DNA of 64,000 nt from the NCBI GenBank assembly GCA_037953625.1, contig CM075654.1:55187001-55251000 (forward strand), written 5' to 3'. Source of the DNA: Crotalaria pallida (lineage: Eukaryota; Streptophyta; Magnoliopsida; Fabales; Fabaceae). The notes beneath the pieces were generated by a model. That model ran no database searches. It saw only the letters and a program-made list of their open reading frames with translations, and was not told the DNA's origin. A program made the position numbers and the translations under genes. Shown here piece by piece: positions 23,546-34,323 of the stretch. Positions within the stretch are counted from its first letter, which is position 1, and every line of letters starts with the position of its first letter.

Positions 23546-24328
23546 TAGGGGTGTAAGTGATCCGGTCCGAGACCGCGAGACCGCTCGGACCGGACCGGAC
23601 CGGACCAAAAAATGCAGTCCGGTCTGGTCTCACGATCCGGTCCGGTCCCAAAAAGCTTAGACCATACTTGAACGGTCCGGTCTACGGTCTTAGATATTCT
23701 TAGACCGTTGGGACCGGACCGATAGACTTAATAATTAAAAAAAAAAAAACTACATATATTAACTCACTAACCCTAATCAGCCCTCTCACACATGACACAA
23801 CAGGTACAGCCTCCCTCTCTCTCTCTCTCACACAGCCAGTTCAAACTCTCTCTCCCTCATGTAACCCCAAGCCGCCGCCGCCCTTCCTCTTCCCTCCATC
23901 ACTCGCCGCCGCCCTTCGTTCTCCCTTCGTTCTCTCTCTATCGTCATGCATGCTCGCCCGCCGCTGCTTCGTTCTCTGGGTTCTTCATCGCCGCACGGGT
24001 TCCTCTTCATCGCCGCACGGGTTCTCATCGCCGCCGCCACCTAGGTTTTTTCTCTGTGCTGCCCTATGTTCTTCTGGGTTCGGTTTCTTCTGGGTTCAAT
24101 TAGGTTTTTTATGGGTTCAATTCGGTTTTACTGCCTTGGTTTAGTTTAGCATTTTAAATTTTAATTTAATGGTCTAAATAGACCGGACCGGACCAGACCG
24201 ATACGGTCCGGTCCGATCTTTATACATAAAACACATCAAGACTGGACCGGACCGGACCGTGTTAATTTGATTGGTCCGGTCTCCAATGTCCGTTAAAGAT
24301 CGGACCGGACCGGACCGTTACACCCCTA
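23546..24328. mobile_element. hAT-type MITE with GGACC repeats
   Basis: The termini TAGGGGTGTAA and TTACACCCCTA are exact inverted repeats. They are flanked by perfect 8-bp duplications CTTTCGGA (23538-23545 and 24329-24336), as expected for hAT. Subterminal regions are dense in GGACC/GGTCC units. The interior (about 23768-24165) is CT-rich then GC-rich and resembles a promoter and leader, with short open frames but no recognisable protein. Confidence 0.9.
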
Positions 24329-24594
24329 CTTTCGGATGTGATCAAAGCTCTGCTTCTGGTTTTCTATTAATAAAACCAGCATTTCCAATAATCATAATTT
24401 GCTTGTATTACCATCCAATAGTTCTTTTGCTTGGTTTTACAGCTTACCCCAGACGCTAAAATAAAAAATCAACTTTGTGTGTTATACATATTTGAGTCAT
24501 GAGGCATAGGAGAGAAATAAAAATGCTCATCTCACACTAGTTTTACTATAATCATTTTCTATAAGTATTTTATAATTATTGACAGGCTAAACTG

Positions 24595-24900
24595 CGTATT
24601 TGGTTCCTAACCTTATTTTTCAATTTCAAATTGGTCCCTTACGTTTTTTTTTGGTATCATATTAGTATTTCACGTTTCTTTTCACTATCAATTTGTTCTT
24701 TGAATCTTTGCTCATGCTATGTGGACCAATAAGATGCGTACATGTGTCATTTTTCTCTCCAGCATTGCAAATGTGAACCATTATGATGTTGACACGTAGG
24801 ATGAATAGTGATTGAGGGACCAATATGATTTAAAAAAAAACGTAAAGGACCAATTTGAAATTGAAAAATAAGATAAGAAATCAAATACGTAATTTAACTT
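24595..24900. mobile_element. foldback MITE, diverged copy
   Basis: Begins GGCTAAACTGCGTATTTGGT and ends near AATACGTAATTTAACT, with internal CAAATTGGTCCCTTACG and its complement. It matches the plan of the element at 9384-9718, with many substitutions and a small central insertion. Non-coding. Confidence 0.75.
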
Positions 24901-25974
24901 ATTGACATAAAGATTTTTACTTTGAAAACAACAAAAGTCTTATGATTAATGGTTATAAATTAGGTCTAAAAAGTGAGCCAAGATCTTCTCCATTGTTAAG
25001 AAAATAGATAAGATTTCCTACGTTAAATAATTTAGCAATAAGTTAAAACACTAAATTGAATGCTAAAATAATAATAATCATGGGATAGGGGAAATGGAGG
25101 AGATCGAGAAAAGGAAATTGTAACATCCATGACTGTCATATGGATTGACAATTGTCCCCACATGTCATTCTCACTCACATGCTTCTTGGAGAAACTTCAC
25201 AAGAAGTCATTCATCCCATAATTTTTTCAACTCAAGCACACTTAGCTATAAAGTTCTTAAGTGATGGGCTACCGAAAAGAAGATGCATCTTGTTAATATG
25301 GGTAGTACCAATCAATTCATTTAACCATTATTCTCATTTCGGTGTGTTAACGGTTCATTCATGTATCTGTATCCCTCTCTTAGAAGCTTGCTAGGAACCG
25401 CTCCGCTCCTTGTTCGTGCCTCTTACACCAGCATCCACTCCCCGTCCTCGTGAGCCCAAGTCTTACAGAAATAGAGAGGATTTTCACACTAGAAGAGTAG
25501 TGATGGCAAAACCAGCGTAAATATATCATTACTCTACGAAAAACACTATATCCTTCGGTCAACTGCTGATTTGGTTGGTGTCTTAGTGGCACAAGAGTGT
25601 GTTAATATTATGGACTGGTTTTTCTTGGTGTTTAGTAGCAAAAATTCTTTACATACTCACCCACCTTAGAATTTGAAAGATTAGTGTGATATGAGTAGAT
25701 TTGCACATGTTAATTGAGAATCTTGTGTTGTTAACCAAGAATTCTCAAACAATTAGTTAAACGTTCCAAGATGAACCTAATACACAAACTTCTTTGATCA
25801 AAGTAAAAGGAAAAAAAAATTGCAAAGTTGCAAAAGAAAACATAAACAAAGTAAATAAAGCAATGCAAAAAAACAAAATAAAAAAAAAAAAAAACGATTC
25901 ACATCAACAGGCGACTGGAAGGAAATATTTGATATACATATGTTATCTTACATCTGTCCAAGGTTTCTGCTTGC
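24901..25974. other. no gene recognised
   Basis: AT-rich. A short open frame at 25152-25394 has no motifs that I recognise. A-rich tracts lie at 25806-25895. Confidence 0.4.
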
Positions 25975-26333
25975 CCCAACAGGGGTTGGGTTTCTGTGAG
26001 GAAGGATGCGGGGAGACCGTCATTTGTCCCCCACACCAATAGCAATAATGATATCAAAGATGAATGGTTCAAGGTTGTTTGCAAACCAGGTGAGAGATTT
26101 TTCTTTGAGTCCGAGGATGGCAACCTTAATCTCTGCCCTGGCCTTACTGGTCACACGAATTCTATAGTGAGGCAGCCTAGAGATATGTATGCACTGTCCT
26201 TCCACACATTGACCAACAAAGAGAGAGCCCCTATTGGTTTCATAGATGACCAGGCTGTTGCAATGGCCATCATTTCTAGATCTCCAAAGAAGTCTCCGCA
26301 CACGATCCACAAAAAGATCTTTGACTTTTTCAG
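25975..26333 (+). CDS. possible exon of unidentified protein
   Basis: An open stretch of about 119 codons of ordinary composition lies after a CCCCAACAG acceptor-like site (ending about 25982) and ends at TTTTTCA|GTAAGTAAC, a strong donor. It reads VRKDAGRPSFVPH, then KDEWFKVVCKPGERFFFE, then APIGFIDDQAVAMA. I do not recognise a family. The splice signals and lack of stops favour an exon of a gene or gag-like transposon protein. The opposite strand is also open over much of this region, so strand is not certain. The partner exons were not found; downstream is the foldback element at 26408. Confidence 0.3.
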
Positions 26334-26846
26334 TAAGTAACTCATCCTTTCGAGTTACTATTCAAACTTTCTTTTTGCTTTATGGTATTAATTGAGTTTT
26401 TTTTTAAATTTTCTTTTTGAACCCTACATTCGACTTTTTGGCCCCCATTTCGTTCTTTCATGGACCATTATGCCCTTAAGTCAATAATGGCTTCCGACTC
26501 TACCAAGGCGGAATTTACATTCCGCTTAACAAAAGGCGGAAACAAAAATTAAAATATGTAACATCCCAAACTTAATTTATAGTGTAATCTATGTTGTGAT
26601 GGTCTTAGGGTAGAAGAAATGAAGATATAAGTTAGAAATTTGGCCAAATGTGCTTGTAACCTTAGGTTTAAAACATAGAAACTTAGGGAATTTAGAATAA
26701 CAAGATTGGTAGCTCAAAACATAAATTCTACCATTGGATGTGAAGTAGGATAGGTGAGGAAGCTTGCTTTAAAATTTGAGGAAGATCCAACGGGTAACGA
26801 AGAAGTTATGGCATTTCAAAGTATTGAGTAATGCTTGATTCAGCAG

Positions 26847-27037
26847 GTTAATCGATTAACCTATGGGTTAATCGATTAGTGCCTGAATGTTGTGCAAAAG
26901 TTAATCGATTAATTCACTGGCTAATCGATTAGGGCCAGAAAGTGTGCAAAAAATTAATCGATTAGGGCTAACTGATGATCTTTGGCCAAATTACAAGGGG
27001 TTAATCGATCAATTGGGACTGTTAATCGATTAACCAA
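26847..27037 (+). promoter_or_regulatory. TTAATCGATTAA palindrome array of LTR 1
   Basis: About seven copies of TTAATCGATTAA or variants with a half site changed (for example CTAATCGATTAG) occur between the conserved GAAGAAGTTATGG block and a TATA-like AATAAAAG. Several are in pairs about 20-21 bases apart. Confidence 0.7.
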
Positions 27038-27676
27038 TTGTGCTGATGAAAAAAAATAAAAGCAACCACACGTTATTTTCTTTCCTAAGTCGACCTCTTC
27101 TCTCTTTCTTGCTCTAGGGCACAAAGCACTTTGTTCCATTAATCAAGATTCAAGTATTATTGTATCCCAATCCATCATCAAATCTCATTCCTTCTCAACT
27201 CCAAGTAAGTACCCAAGCTCTTGATTCTCTCTTTCTCTCCCTTATGGTTCGATTATCTCTCTCTCTCTTGCTCCCTTGGAGTTTTCAATCTTCAACCTAG
27301 GGAACTCTAGTTTGGTTTATGGATTCCCTCAAGTTCTAGGGCAAAGCTTAACAATTTGTTTTATTATTCTATTGGTATTAGGTTCCTCCCTCTTCTCTTG
27401 AATTGTGGCCAATTCTCAAGTGTAGGACAAGTACAAATCTCTCTATCTCTAAGAACTTGAGGTAAGGAGGTTTGTGTTACCGTATTCTAGGGGGTAGGTT
27501 GTATTATGTTTATAGTGGGTTGCTAAGAGTTATGTGCTAAATTTAGAATAAAAACCCTAAGATAGATAATATTGTATAAAGTATTGAAATATGATAATTT
27601 GTGCTAAAAGGTGATATTGTTATTTGATGTGTGTGATAATGTATTGCTCTAATTGTATGGAAATTTGGTAGTATAA

Positions 27677-29199
27677 TGTAGAATTCTCATGTTTTGATGC
27701 TAACAATCTCTCTCCAAGCAACAACATTGGCAACAAGCAAGCTACACCACATGAAGATTAGAATTAGGATTTTTATTAATTCTATTTCAATGTAATCTTT
27801 ATTTTTATGCAATGCATCTCATTGGTGTGGGTAGCTTAGGTGATTTTAAGAATATTTAAATAATGTTTGATTAAGAGTGAAGATACTTTAAATCTTGATT
27901 AAATAGCTCTATTAAAAGGTTTGTGAAAATTCCTTTTAGAAAAACCTTGTTTTTATTCAGATTCTGATCAGTTTACTCGAGTAATGAGTATTGGTTCACT
28001 CGAGTAATTTATGTCATGACAGGTTAATCGAGTAATGGTTTACACATCACTCGAGTAACTTAATCTGACATGTTTTAATCGAGTGAAGTTATATGGTTTA
28101 CTCGAGTAATTCAATCAGTGTTTTGAAAATTTTAAAAGGACTTAATTTTCTCTTTCACAGATATAGATATTCATTCTTACAATTTTCTATACATTTTCAA
28201 AAGCAATTCAAGAGCTATCAAGATTCAACAAAGAACTTTTCATTCTTCACTCTATTTCTCTCATTGTTCAAAATATTCTTGAGATCATAATTTTGTTCTT
28301 AGTGGTTGTTGAAGATTTGCAATTTGTGATTGCATCATTGAAGTTTCAACACAAGTGAAGAATCTCACAAGGAAGACTTTGAGGATCAAATCAAAGCAAG
28401 AAAAGAGGATTGGTTGGAAGCATCTTCAATCAATTAGCAAGGAAATCTAGAATACTCAAAAGGGGTAGATTAGATCAAAGTGTTTGGTACACACTTTGTG
28501 TTGGGTTTTAAGATAGGAGAACTAAGAATCTAGTTGCATCTTAAAACATTGTAAAATCTACATTTGAAGATTTCTAGTGAAGAATCTCTCTTGATTCAAG
28601 AGGGGACTGGAGTAGCTTTCAAGTGGGTGAAAGTGAACCAGGATAAATCCTTGTGTCTCTTTTATTTTTTCATTCCTTGTATTGCATTAATTCATTAACA
28701 ATTGCATTTTAGGTTAGAATTGGGATTTTCTTAATTCAACATAATTGATCTAAAATTGCATGTTAATATTACTTGAAATTGTTCATATTAATCATTCATA
28801 ATTTGTTGAATCATCATAGCATTGTTATTCTTGAAGAACTCTTTTCAAAACTGAGTTTTAATTGAATTTTACCCAGTTTACTCGAGTAAAGTTCTTGTCA
28901 CTCGAGTAATCTGCTTTCAGTTTATGAACAATACTCGAGTAGGTTTTCTGTTACTCGAGTGATTTAAAAATTGCTTTCGTAATACTCGAGTGATTTGCTG
29001 AATACTCGAGTGAAATTATTTTTGCTTGCGTATTACTCGAGTGAAGACTTGAGTTACTCGAGTAATCTGACTTGAATTTTTAAGAAAATTTATTTTCATA
29101 AAATCATTCTCTTAGGTGGACGAAAAATCTGTAATAAGGCTTCAATATTCTATTCACCCCCCCTCTAGACTATTTTGAGCCGCTTGTTGCTTTCCAACA
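27677..29199 (+). mobile_element. solo LTR, copia-like, target duplication TATAA
   Basis: It begins TGTAGAATTCTCATG and ends TTTCCAACA, with TATAA on both sides (27672-27676 and 29200-29204). LTR 2 shows the empty site. The 3' end, with CACCCCCCCTCTAGAC before the terminus, is of the type seen in plant copia (SIRE/Maximus-like) LTRs; that family call is from memory. It contains two clusters of ACTCGAGTAA palindromes. No internal region, so it is a solo LTR. Confidence 0.85.
27972..29068 (+). repeat. ACTCGAGT palindrome clusters in the copia-like solo LTR
   Basis: About six copies of ACTCGAGTAA or one-base variants lie at 27972-28113 and about eight at 28876-29068, one cluster in each half of the LTR. 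The core CTCGAG is a perfect palindrome. Confidence 0.8.
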
Positions 29200-29305
29200 T
29201 ATAATTGGATAAAGTAAATAATGGTCCTATGACATTGAATGCAAGACTTTAAAATATGGTGGTGCACTTTCAAAAGGCTAAAGGTAAATTGATTAAAGGA
29301 ACCAG

Positions 29306-29583
29306 TCTTGTAAGACGTTGTCCGTGTTGTGAGACTGTACGCTTAGACTGGTGTGAATCAAGTCGTGTAAGACGTTGTCCGGGTTGTGGGACTGTACGCA
29401 TCGACTGGTTCGGTTTGAGGTCGGGTAAGACGTTGTCCGGGTTGTGGCACTGTACGCATCGACTGATTTGATTTGATGTCTTGTAAGACGTTGTCCGGGT
29501 TGTGGGACTGTATGCATAGATCGCGTAAGACGCCATAGTGCGCAGCTGTAAGACGTTGTCCGGGTTGTGGGACTGTACGCAAT
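29306..29583 (+). repeat. ~57-bp tandem array, 5 units (LTR 1)
   Basis: Units contain TGTAAGACGTTGTCCGGGTT followed by GTGGGACTGTACGCAT. The array lies in the predicted leader intron. LTR 2 has six units and LTR 3 five, in different combinations. Open frames on the opposite strand here are repeat artefacts. Confidence 0.85.
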
Positions 29584-30149
29584 GATGGATCCACGCGAAT
29601 AAACTTCCCAATGTTATGAGAAACTCAAGGCATATGTAAATAGAAAAGAAATTATGGAAAATCAAGAGAATTGATGAAAAAGGCATATGTGTGAATCAAG
29701 TGGAAAATACATGTGGTAAACTATTAGTGAATGGTGCAAAGAAAGAATTGTGATGTTAAACATATGAGATTGAGAAATGTGTCAACTTGTATATTCAGGG
29801 AAATGTATGAAATAATGAAATTTAAAACTATGAAAGAACTATTTCTATTATGGAAATTAAAATAATTGAATTGTTTGGGAATGCTTAATTGGCTTATATG
29901 CACCATATGATTATATGTGTTTGGCTTGGTGGTTCAGTATAGCATGATAGAAACTGCTTCCCTATTTTATTGTGTAATACTCACCTCCTTACCATTTTTC
30001 AGGTACTGAGTTGGAGTATGCACATGGACCGGCCGAGCAGGATTACTCTCCCTCACAGGGAAAGTAGGGCTGTGGGAATTTAGTTGCATTATATTGACCT
30101 AAGCCTCCATATTATTTTGATGTATATGTGATGTATATACTTTTTGAGC

Positions 30150-30456
30150 TAGGCTTCATGATGTATTCCATGTTTCCCAACATAGGAAGTACATTCATGA
30201 TCCTACTCATGTGGTCACACTGGACGATTTGCCTTTGAAGGAGAATTTGACTTTTGAAGTGTTACCAGTGAGGATTGAAGACAGGCAAGTGAGACAATTA
30301 AGAGGCAAGGAGATCAGCTTGGTAAAAGTCATTTGGAGTAGGAACAATGTGGAGGAGGCTACTTTGGAGCTAGAAAGCAAGATTAGACAATCTCATCCAC
30401 ACTTGTTCGAGGACAACTGAATTTCGAGGACGAAATTCGGGTAAGTGGGAGAGAAC
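30150..30456 (+). pseudogene. fragment of pol C-terminus from a third element
   Basis: The open frame ends RQSHPHLFEDN at 30420 and matches the C-terminal (chromodomain-like) region of the pol copies at 40180-40449 and 49960-50223. It is followed by the GAATTTCG/CGAAATTC inverted repeat and a purine-rich tract before the next LTR. The join to LTR 1 occurs near GGCTTCATGATG, a short stretch of similarity between the LTR and pol. No other pol sequence is attached. Confidence 0.8.
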
Positions 30457-31722
30457 TGTAACATCCCAAAACTTTATTTGTATTGTAATTTATGTTACGA
30501 TGGTCTTAGGGTAGAAGAAATGAGGGCATAAGTTAGAAACTTAGCCAATTGAGCATGCAACCTTAGGTTTAAAGCATAGGAATTTAGGAAATTAGAATAA
30601 CAAGATTGGTAGCTTAAAACATAAATTCCACCGTTGGATGTGAAGTAGGATATGTGAGGAAGCTTGCCTTAAAATTTGAGGAAGATCCAACGGGTAACGA
30701 AGAAGTTATGGCCATTCAAAGTCTGGGTACTGCAAAACTGAACAGCTTAATCGATTAAAGATTAAGGTCAGAAAATGGAAAATGGCTTAATCGATTAATA
30801 ATCGATTAAAGGCTGTAGATGCTGAAAAAAATAAAAGCGCAGCACGCGTTCTTTCTTGCCATATTCGAAGTTCTCTCTCCTAGGGCACTAATTCACTCAT
30901 TCCAATTGATCAATCCACAAGGGAATCGCTCCAATTTCATCACCCGAGTCCTTCCTTGTTGCTTCAAGTAAGTGTTTGCGTTTGTGTTCTTCTATTTCTC
31001 TCTCCCTAGAACTCGAATCTCTTTCTCCCTCTTCCTCCCATGAAGCTTTAATCACCTTCCTAGAGAGAACCTTGTTGGGGCACGAATTTCACTCATGATT
31101 CTTGGGCAAAGTTTGACATGTTGTCTCTTTATTTTATTGATTTTAGGTTCCTCCCTCTCCATTTGAATTGTGGCTATTTTTCAAGTGTGTTCCAAGGCAA
31201 AAATTCTATCTCTCTAAGAGCTCGAGGTAAGGAGTGGGTTATAGTGAGTATTACCTTACTCTGGGGTTTAGTTTACAATATGCATATAATGGGTACTAAG
31301 AGTTATGTGTTAGTTAGGTTGTTATAATATAGGGTAATAAATAACTAGAGCTTATGACATAGGAAAATTATTTAGATGATGATATGCTTTATTTTGAATA
31401 TTTGGTATATAAGCATGTGACTTGGTGTTGTTTATAATTGAAGTGCTAATTTCGTTAAATGTTTGAGTTATGATTTTATTTTATAAACCAAGGCAAAGTA
31501 TGGAAATTAAGTATGAATTAAGGATAATGGGGATGATATTAATAAAATGTTGATTTTGTGCTAATTAAATTATAAGATTTAATAGTGGTGATTTGATGAT
31601 GCAAATATGTAATTGTGATGTTTGGATAGTGGAAATGTGTAATGTGGTGATTAATTTTGAGTAATGGAAATTGCTAAAGAATTGATAATGATAAAGGAAC
31701 GAAATGAATTACACCCGGGCGC

Positions 31723-32270
31723 AGCCAGGGGAGAATGAGAAAAATATACCCGGACGCAGTAAGACGCGAGTGCACAGGAGTGCAGACGCAGTAGGACGTG
31801 ACCAGGGGAGAATGAAAATATATACCCGGACGCAGTAAGACGTGAGTGCACAGGAGTGCAGACGCAGTAGGACGTGACCAGGGGAGAATGAAAATATATA
31901 CTCGGACGCAGTAAGACGTGAGTGCACAGGAGTGCAGACGCAGTAGGACGTGACCAGGGGAGAATGAAAATATATACCCGGACGCAGTAAGACGTGAGTG
32001 CACAGGAGTGCAGACGCAGTAGGACGTGACCAGGGGAGAATGAAAATATATACCCGGACGCAGTAAGACGTGAGTGCACAGGAGTGCAGATGCAGTAGGT
32101 CTTGACCAGGGGAGAAATGAAAATATATACCCGGACGCAGTAAGACGTGAGTGCACAGGAGTGCAGACGCAGTAGGTCGTGACCAGGGGAGAAATGAAAA
32201 CATACCCGGACGCAGTAAGACGTGAGTGCACAGGGGTGCAGACGCAGTAGGTCGTGACCAGGGACGGATT
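31723..32270 (+). repeat. ~76-bp tandem array, about 7 units
   Basis: Units are built from CGGACGCAGTAAGACGTGAG, TGCACAGGAGTGCAGACGCA and TAGGACGTGACCAGGGGAGA. The minus-strand open frames up to 230 residues long across it follow the repeat and are not genes. It is in the predicted leader intron, in the same place as the unrelated array of LTR 2. Confidence 0.9.
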
Positions 32271-32559
32271 GAAAAGAATTATGAATATGATTAAAGTGGA
32301 AGGAATAAATGACTTTATGAAAATGATGTATAAGAATGAATAGGCAAGATTGATTTGAGAAACCAATGGAATACTTTGATAATGAATTGTGATTTCTTGA
32401 GTTTTATTATATTGTTATTAAATTGTTACATGTGTATGGCTTGGTATAGCATTATGTCGTAATTGGAAACTGTTTCCCCATTTTATGTGTAATACTCACT
32501 CCTTACTATTTCCACAGATACCGAGGCTGAGTTTACACATGACCAGGCCGAGCAGGATT

Positions 32560-32580
32560 ACTCTCCCTCACAGGGAGAGT
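32560..32580 (+). other. conserved triloop hairpin, perfect 9-bp stem
   Basis: The core CTCTCCCTCACAGGGAGAG is extended by one A-T pair on each side, loop CAC. It is 43 bases after the predicted splice acceptor. Confidence 0.65.
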
Positions 32581-33195
32581 AGGGTTGGGATTAGATGCAT
32601 TCTTTTGACCTAAGCCTCTATATTATTTGATGTATATGTGCTGTATATGCTCTTTTGTGAGAGGCTTAGGATAGTTCTTTGGTGCATTTGCTTATGATTC
32701 ATTTTTGGGCATAGTTGCGGATATGGTCTCTTGTTTTGCATACTTAACACTGTTGCTGGCACTCTGACACATTGACGTTGATGTTTTACACTTGAGCCCA
32801 TGGGGCAACTATGTGATGCACTTATATCTATACTTGAGCCCTGCTGGCTACTGTTGTTATTAAATAAATGTGTTTATCAGGTTGAAGATTTTGAAATGTC
32901 CGAAAAACAGACGAAACTCCGTCCGTTTGACAGTTGATTTTCATGAATTAAAAATGAATTTTTAAATCCGTATTTTTGATGTAAAGGAAATTAAGGATAA
33001 ATAATATAGGGTGTTACAGCTTCTGTTGATATTTTGTGAATGTCTTAATCAGGTTGAAAATTTAGAAAAGTCCGAAAAATAAACGAAACTCCGTCCGTTT
33101 GACAGTTGATTTTTAATAAATAAAAAGGAATTTTTAAGTCTGCATTTTTAACATAAGGGGAATTAAGGGTAATTAATTATAGGGTGTTACATTTA

Positions 33196-33207
33196 TGGTA
33201 TCAAAGC
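33196..33207 (+). promoter_or_regulatory. primer-binding site, internal region A
   Basis: TGGTATCAAAGC starts four bases after the LTR. It matches the complement of the initiator-methionine tRNA 3' end except for one A replacing G (usual TGGTATCAGAGC). Confidence 0.85.
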
Positions 33208-33369
33208 AGTTTCTCCTCGGCCTTGGAGTTATGCAAACTCCAAATGATTACTCACCTAGCGAGTAATTGATGCTCATAGTAGTAGTTTAGGATCTAATAG
33301 GATAATTATAGTACTATGTATATACTTAGTAGTTGAGTCTTACTGGTCTGTTCTCTTTGGCTAAGCAGT

Positions 33370-34323
33370 ATGGCTGGAAGGAGGGCTGGTAACGATGGAC
33401 TTGCAGCCATTCTGGAGCATCTATCTCAGATGCAACAGCAGCAGGGGGAACAGATGCCAGCTGCTGCAACAGCAGCAGCAGCTCTGCAGCCAACTCCAGT
33501 TGAGGTTGAATAGATGGCTCGGTTTCGAAAGAATAATCCGCCTCGCTTTGAAGGTGGAAATGACCCTGACGGAGAACAGAGGTGGATACAAGAGATCGAG
33601 AAGATTTTCCGTTCTCTTCAACCACCAATGGAGCAACATGTTCGACTAGCTGAGTTCATGCTGACCAATGAGGCTGAGCATTGGTGGGATCATCAAAGGA
33701 GGGGATTGGTGGCAGCCAATCCGGTTGTTTCTTGGGAAGTATTCAAGGACCTATTTTTGGGGAAGTATTTCCCTGAAGATGTTAGGAGGGAGAAGGAGAT
33801 TGCTTTTCTCCAACTGACTCAACGCTCTATGTCAGTTGGGGATTCTGCAGCTCGATTTGAAGACCTCATCTGTTTTTCTGACTATCGGGATGCAAGTGAG
33901 CATGGAAAATGTGTTAAGTTTGAAGCTGGGCTTAGGACTGATATTCCCCTCTCGTGTGAGTATCACAATATTGACAACTTGGCCCGCTTGGTCAACATGG
34001 CAAGCACTTATGAGAAGGGTCTTAAGAGAAAGATGGTGGAAGACAAAAGCAGATCGATGCAGAGAAGTGGTGGTCCCATAAGGGGCAAGGGTGCGGTGCA
34101 GCGACCAGGCCCCTATCCACAGCCTAGAACATGCCCTATAAGGTGTTCTTCTGGTCCTATTCCGCCTTGTCCTCAGTGTGGCAAGCATCATAGGGGTGTA
34201 TGCTGGAGTATGAGTCAGAACCAGCCTAATGTAACATGCTTTAAGTGTGGGCAGCCAGGCCATATTGTTTCTAACTGCCCGAAGAATGCGGTCAAGAAAG
34301 AAGCCAATGTAACAAGGGCGTAG
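33370..34323 (+). pseudogene. gag, copy A
   Basis: A Ty3/gypsy capsid gene. The start MAGRRAGNDGLAAI is followed by a Gln/Ala-rich stretch and a stop (TAG 33511) at a codon that is Trp (TGG) in the related gag at 60.2 kb. It continues MARFRKNNPPRFEGG, then the capsid motif GKYFPEDVRREKEIAFLQL, and a zinc knuckle CFKCGQPGHIVSNCP near the end. A second stop (TAG 34321) occurs where copy B has CAG. So the frame is broken twice by changes that look like C-to-T deamination. Confidence 0.9.

Larger units (their letters stand above)
30457..33018 (+). mobile_element. related LTR (third element) inside LTR 1
   Basis: It begins TGTAACATCCCAAAAC and ends GGGTGTTACA. It shares the architecture of LTR 2 but is clearly diverged and has a different tandem array. 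The donor CTCGAG|GTAAGG is at 31227 and the acceptor TTTCCACAG ends at 32517. A perfect hairpin lies at 32560-32580. No target duplication flanks it, so it arrived by recombination rather than simple insertion. Confidence 0.8.
26557..33191 (+). mobile_element. LTR 1 of the complex, disrupted and chimeric
   Basis: It aligns with LTR 2 from 26557 to about 30150 except for a copia-like solo LTR at 27677-29199. It then switches to the 3' end of a pol region plus a related LTR (30150-33018), and returns to LTR 2-like sequence for its last 173 bases (33019-33191). The missing part corresponds to roughly 220 bases of LTR 2. Donor GAG|GTAAG is at 27472 and acceptor TTTTTCAG ends at 30002. The hairpin near 30045 has one mismatch. 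Confidence 0.8.

Noticed and set aside
29270..29686. Minus-strand frames with repeated HNPDNVL-type motif
   Set aside because: By-product of the 57-bp LTR array; the same occurs at 41671-42144 and 51306-51844.
31651..32366. Minus-strand open frames up to 230 residues with a repeated motif
   Set aside because: They follow a 76-bp tandem array exactly and lie in a predicted LTR intron; composition is dictated by the repeat.
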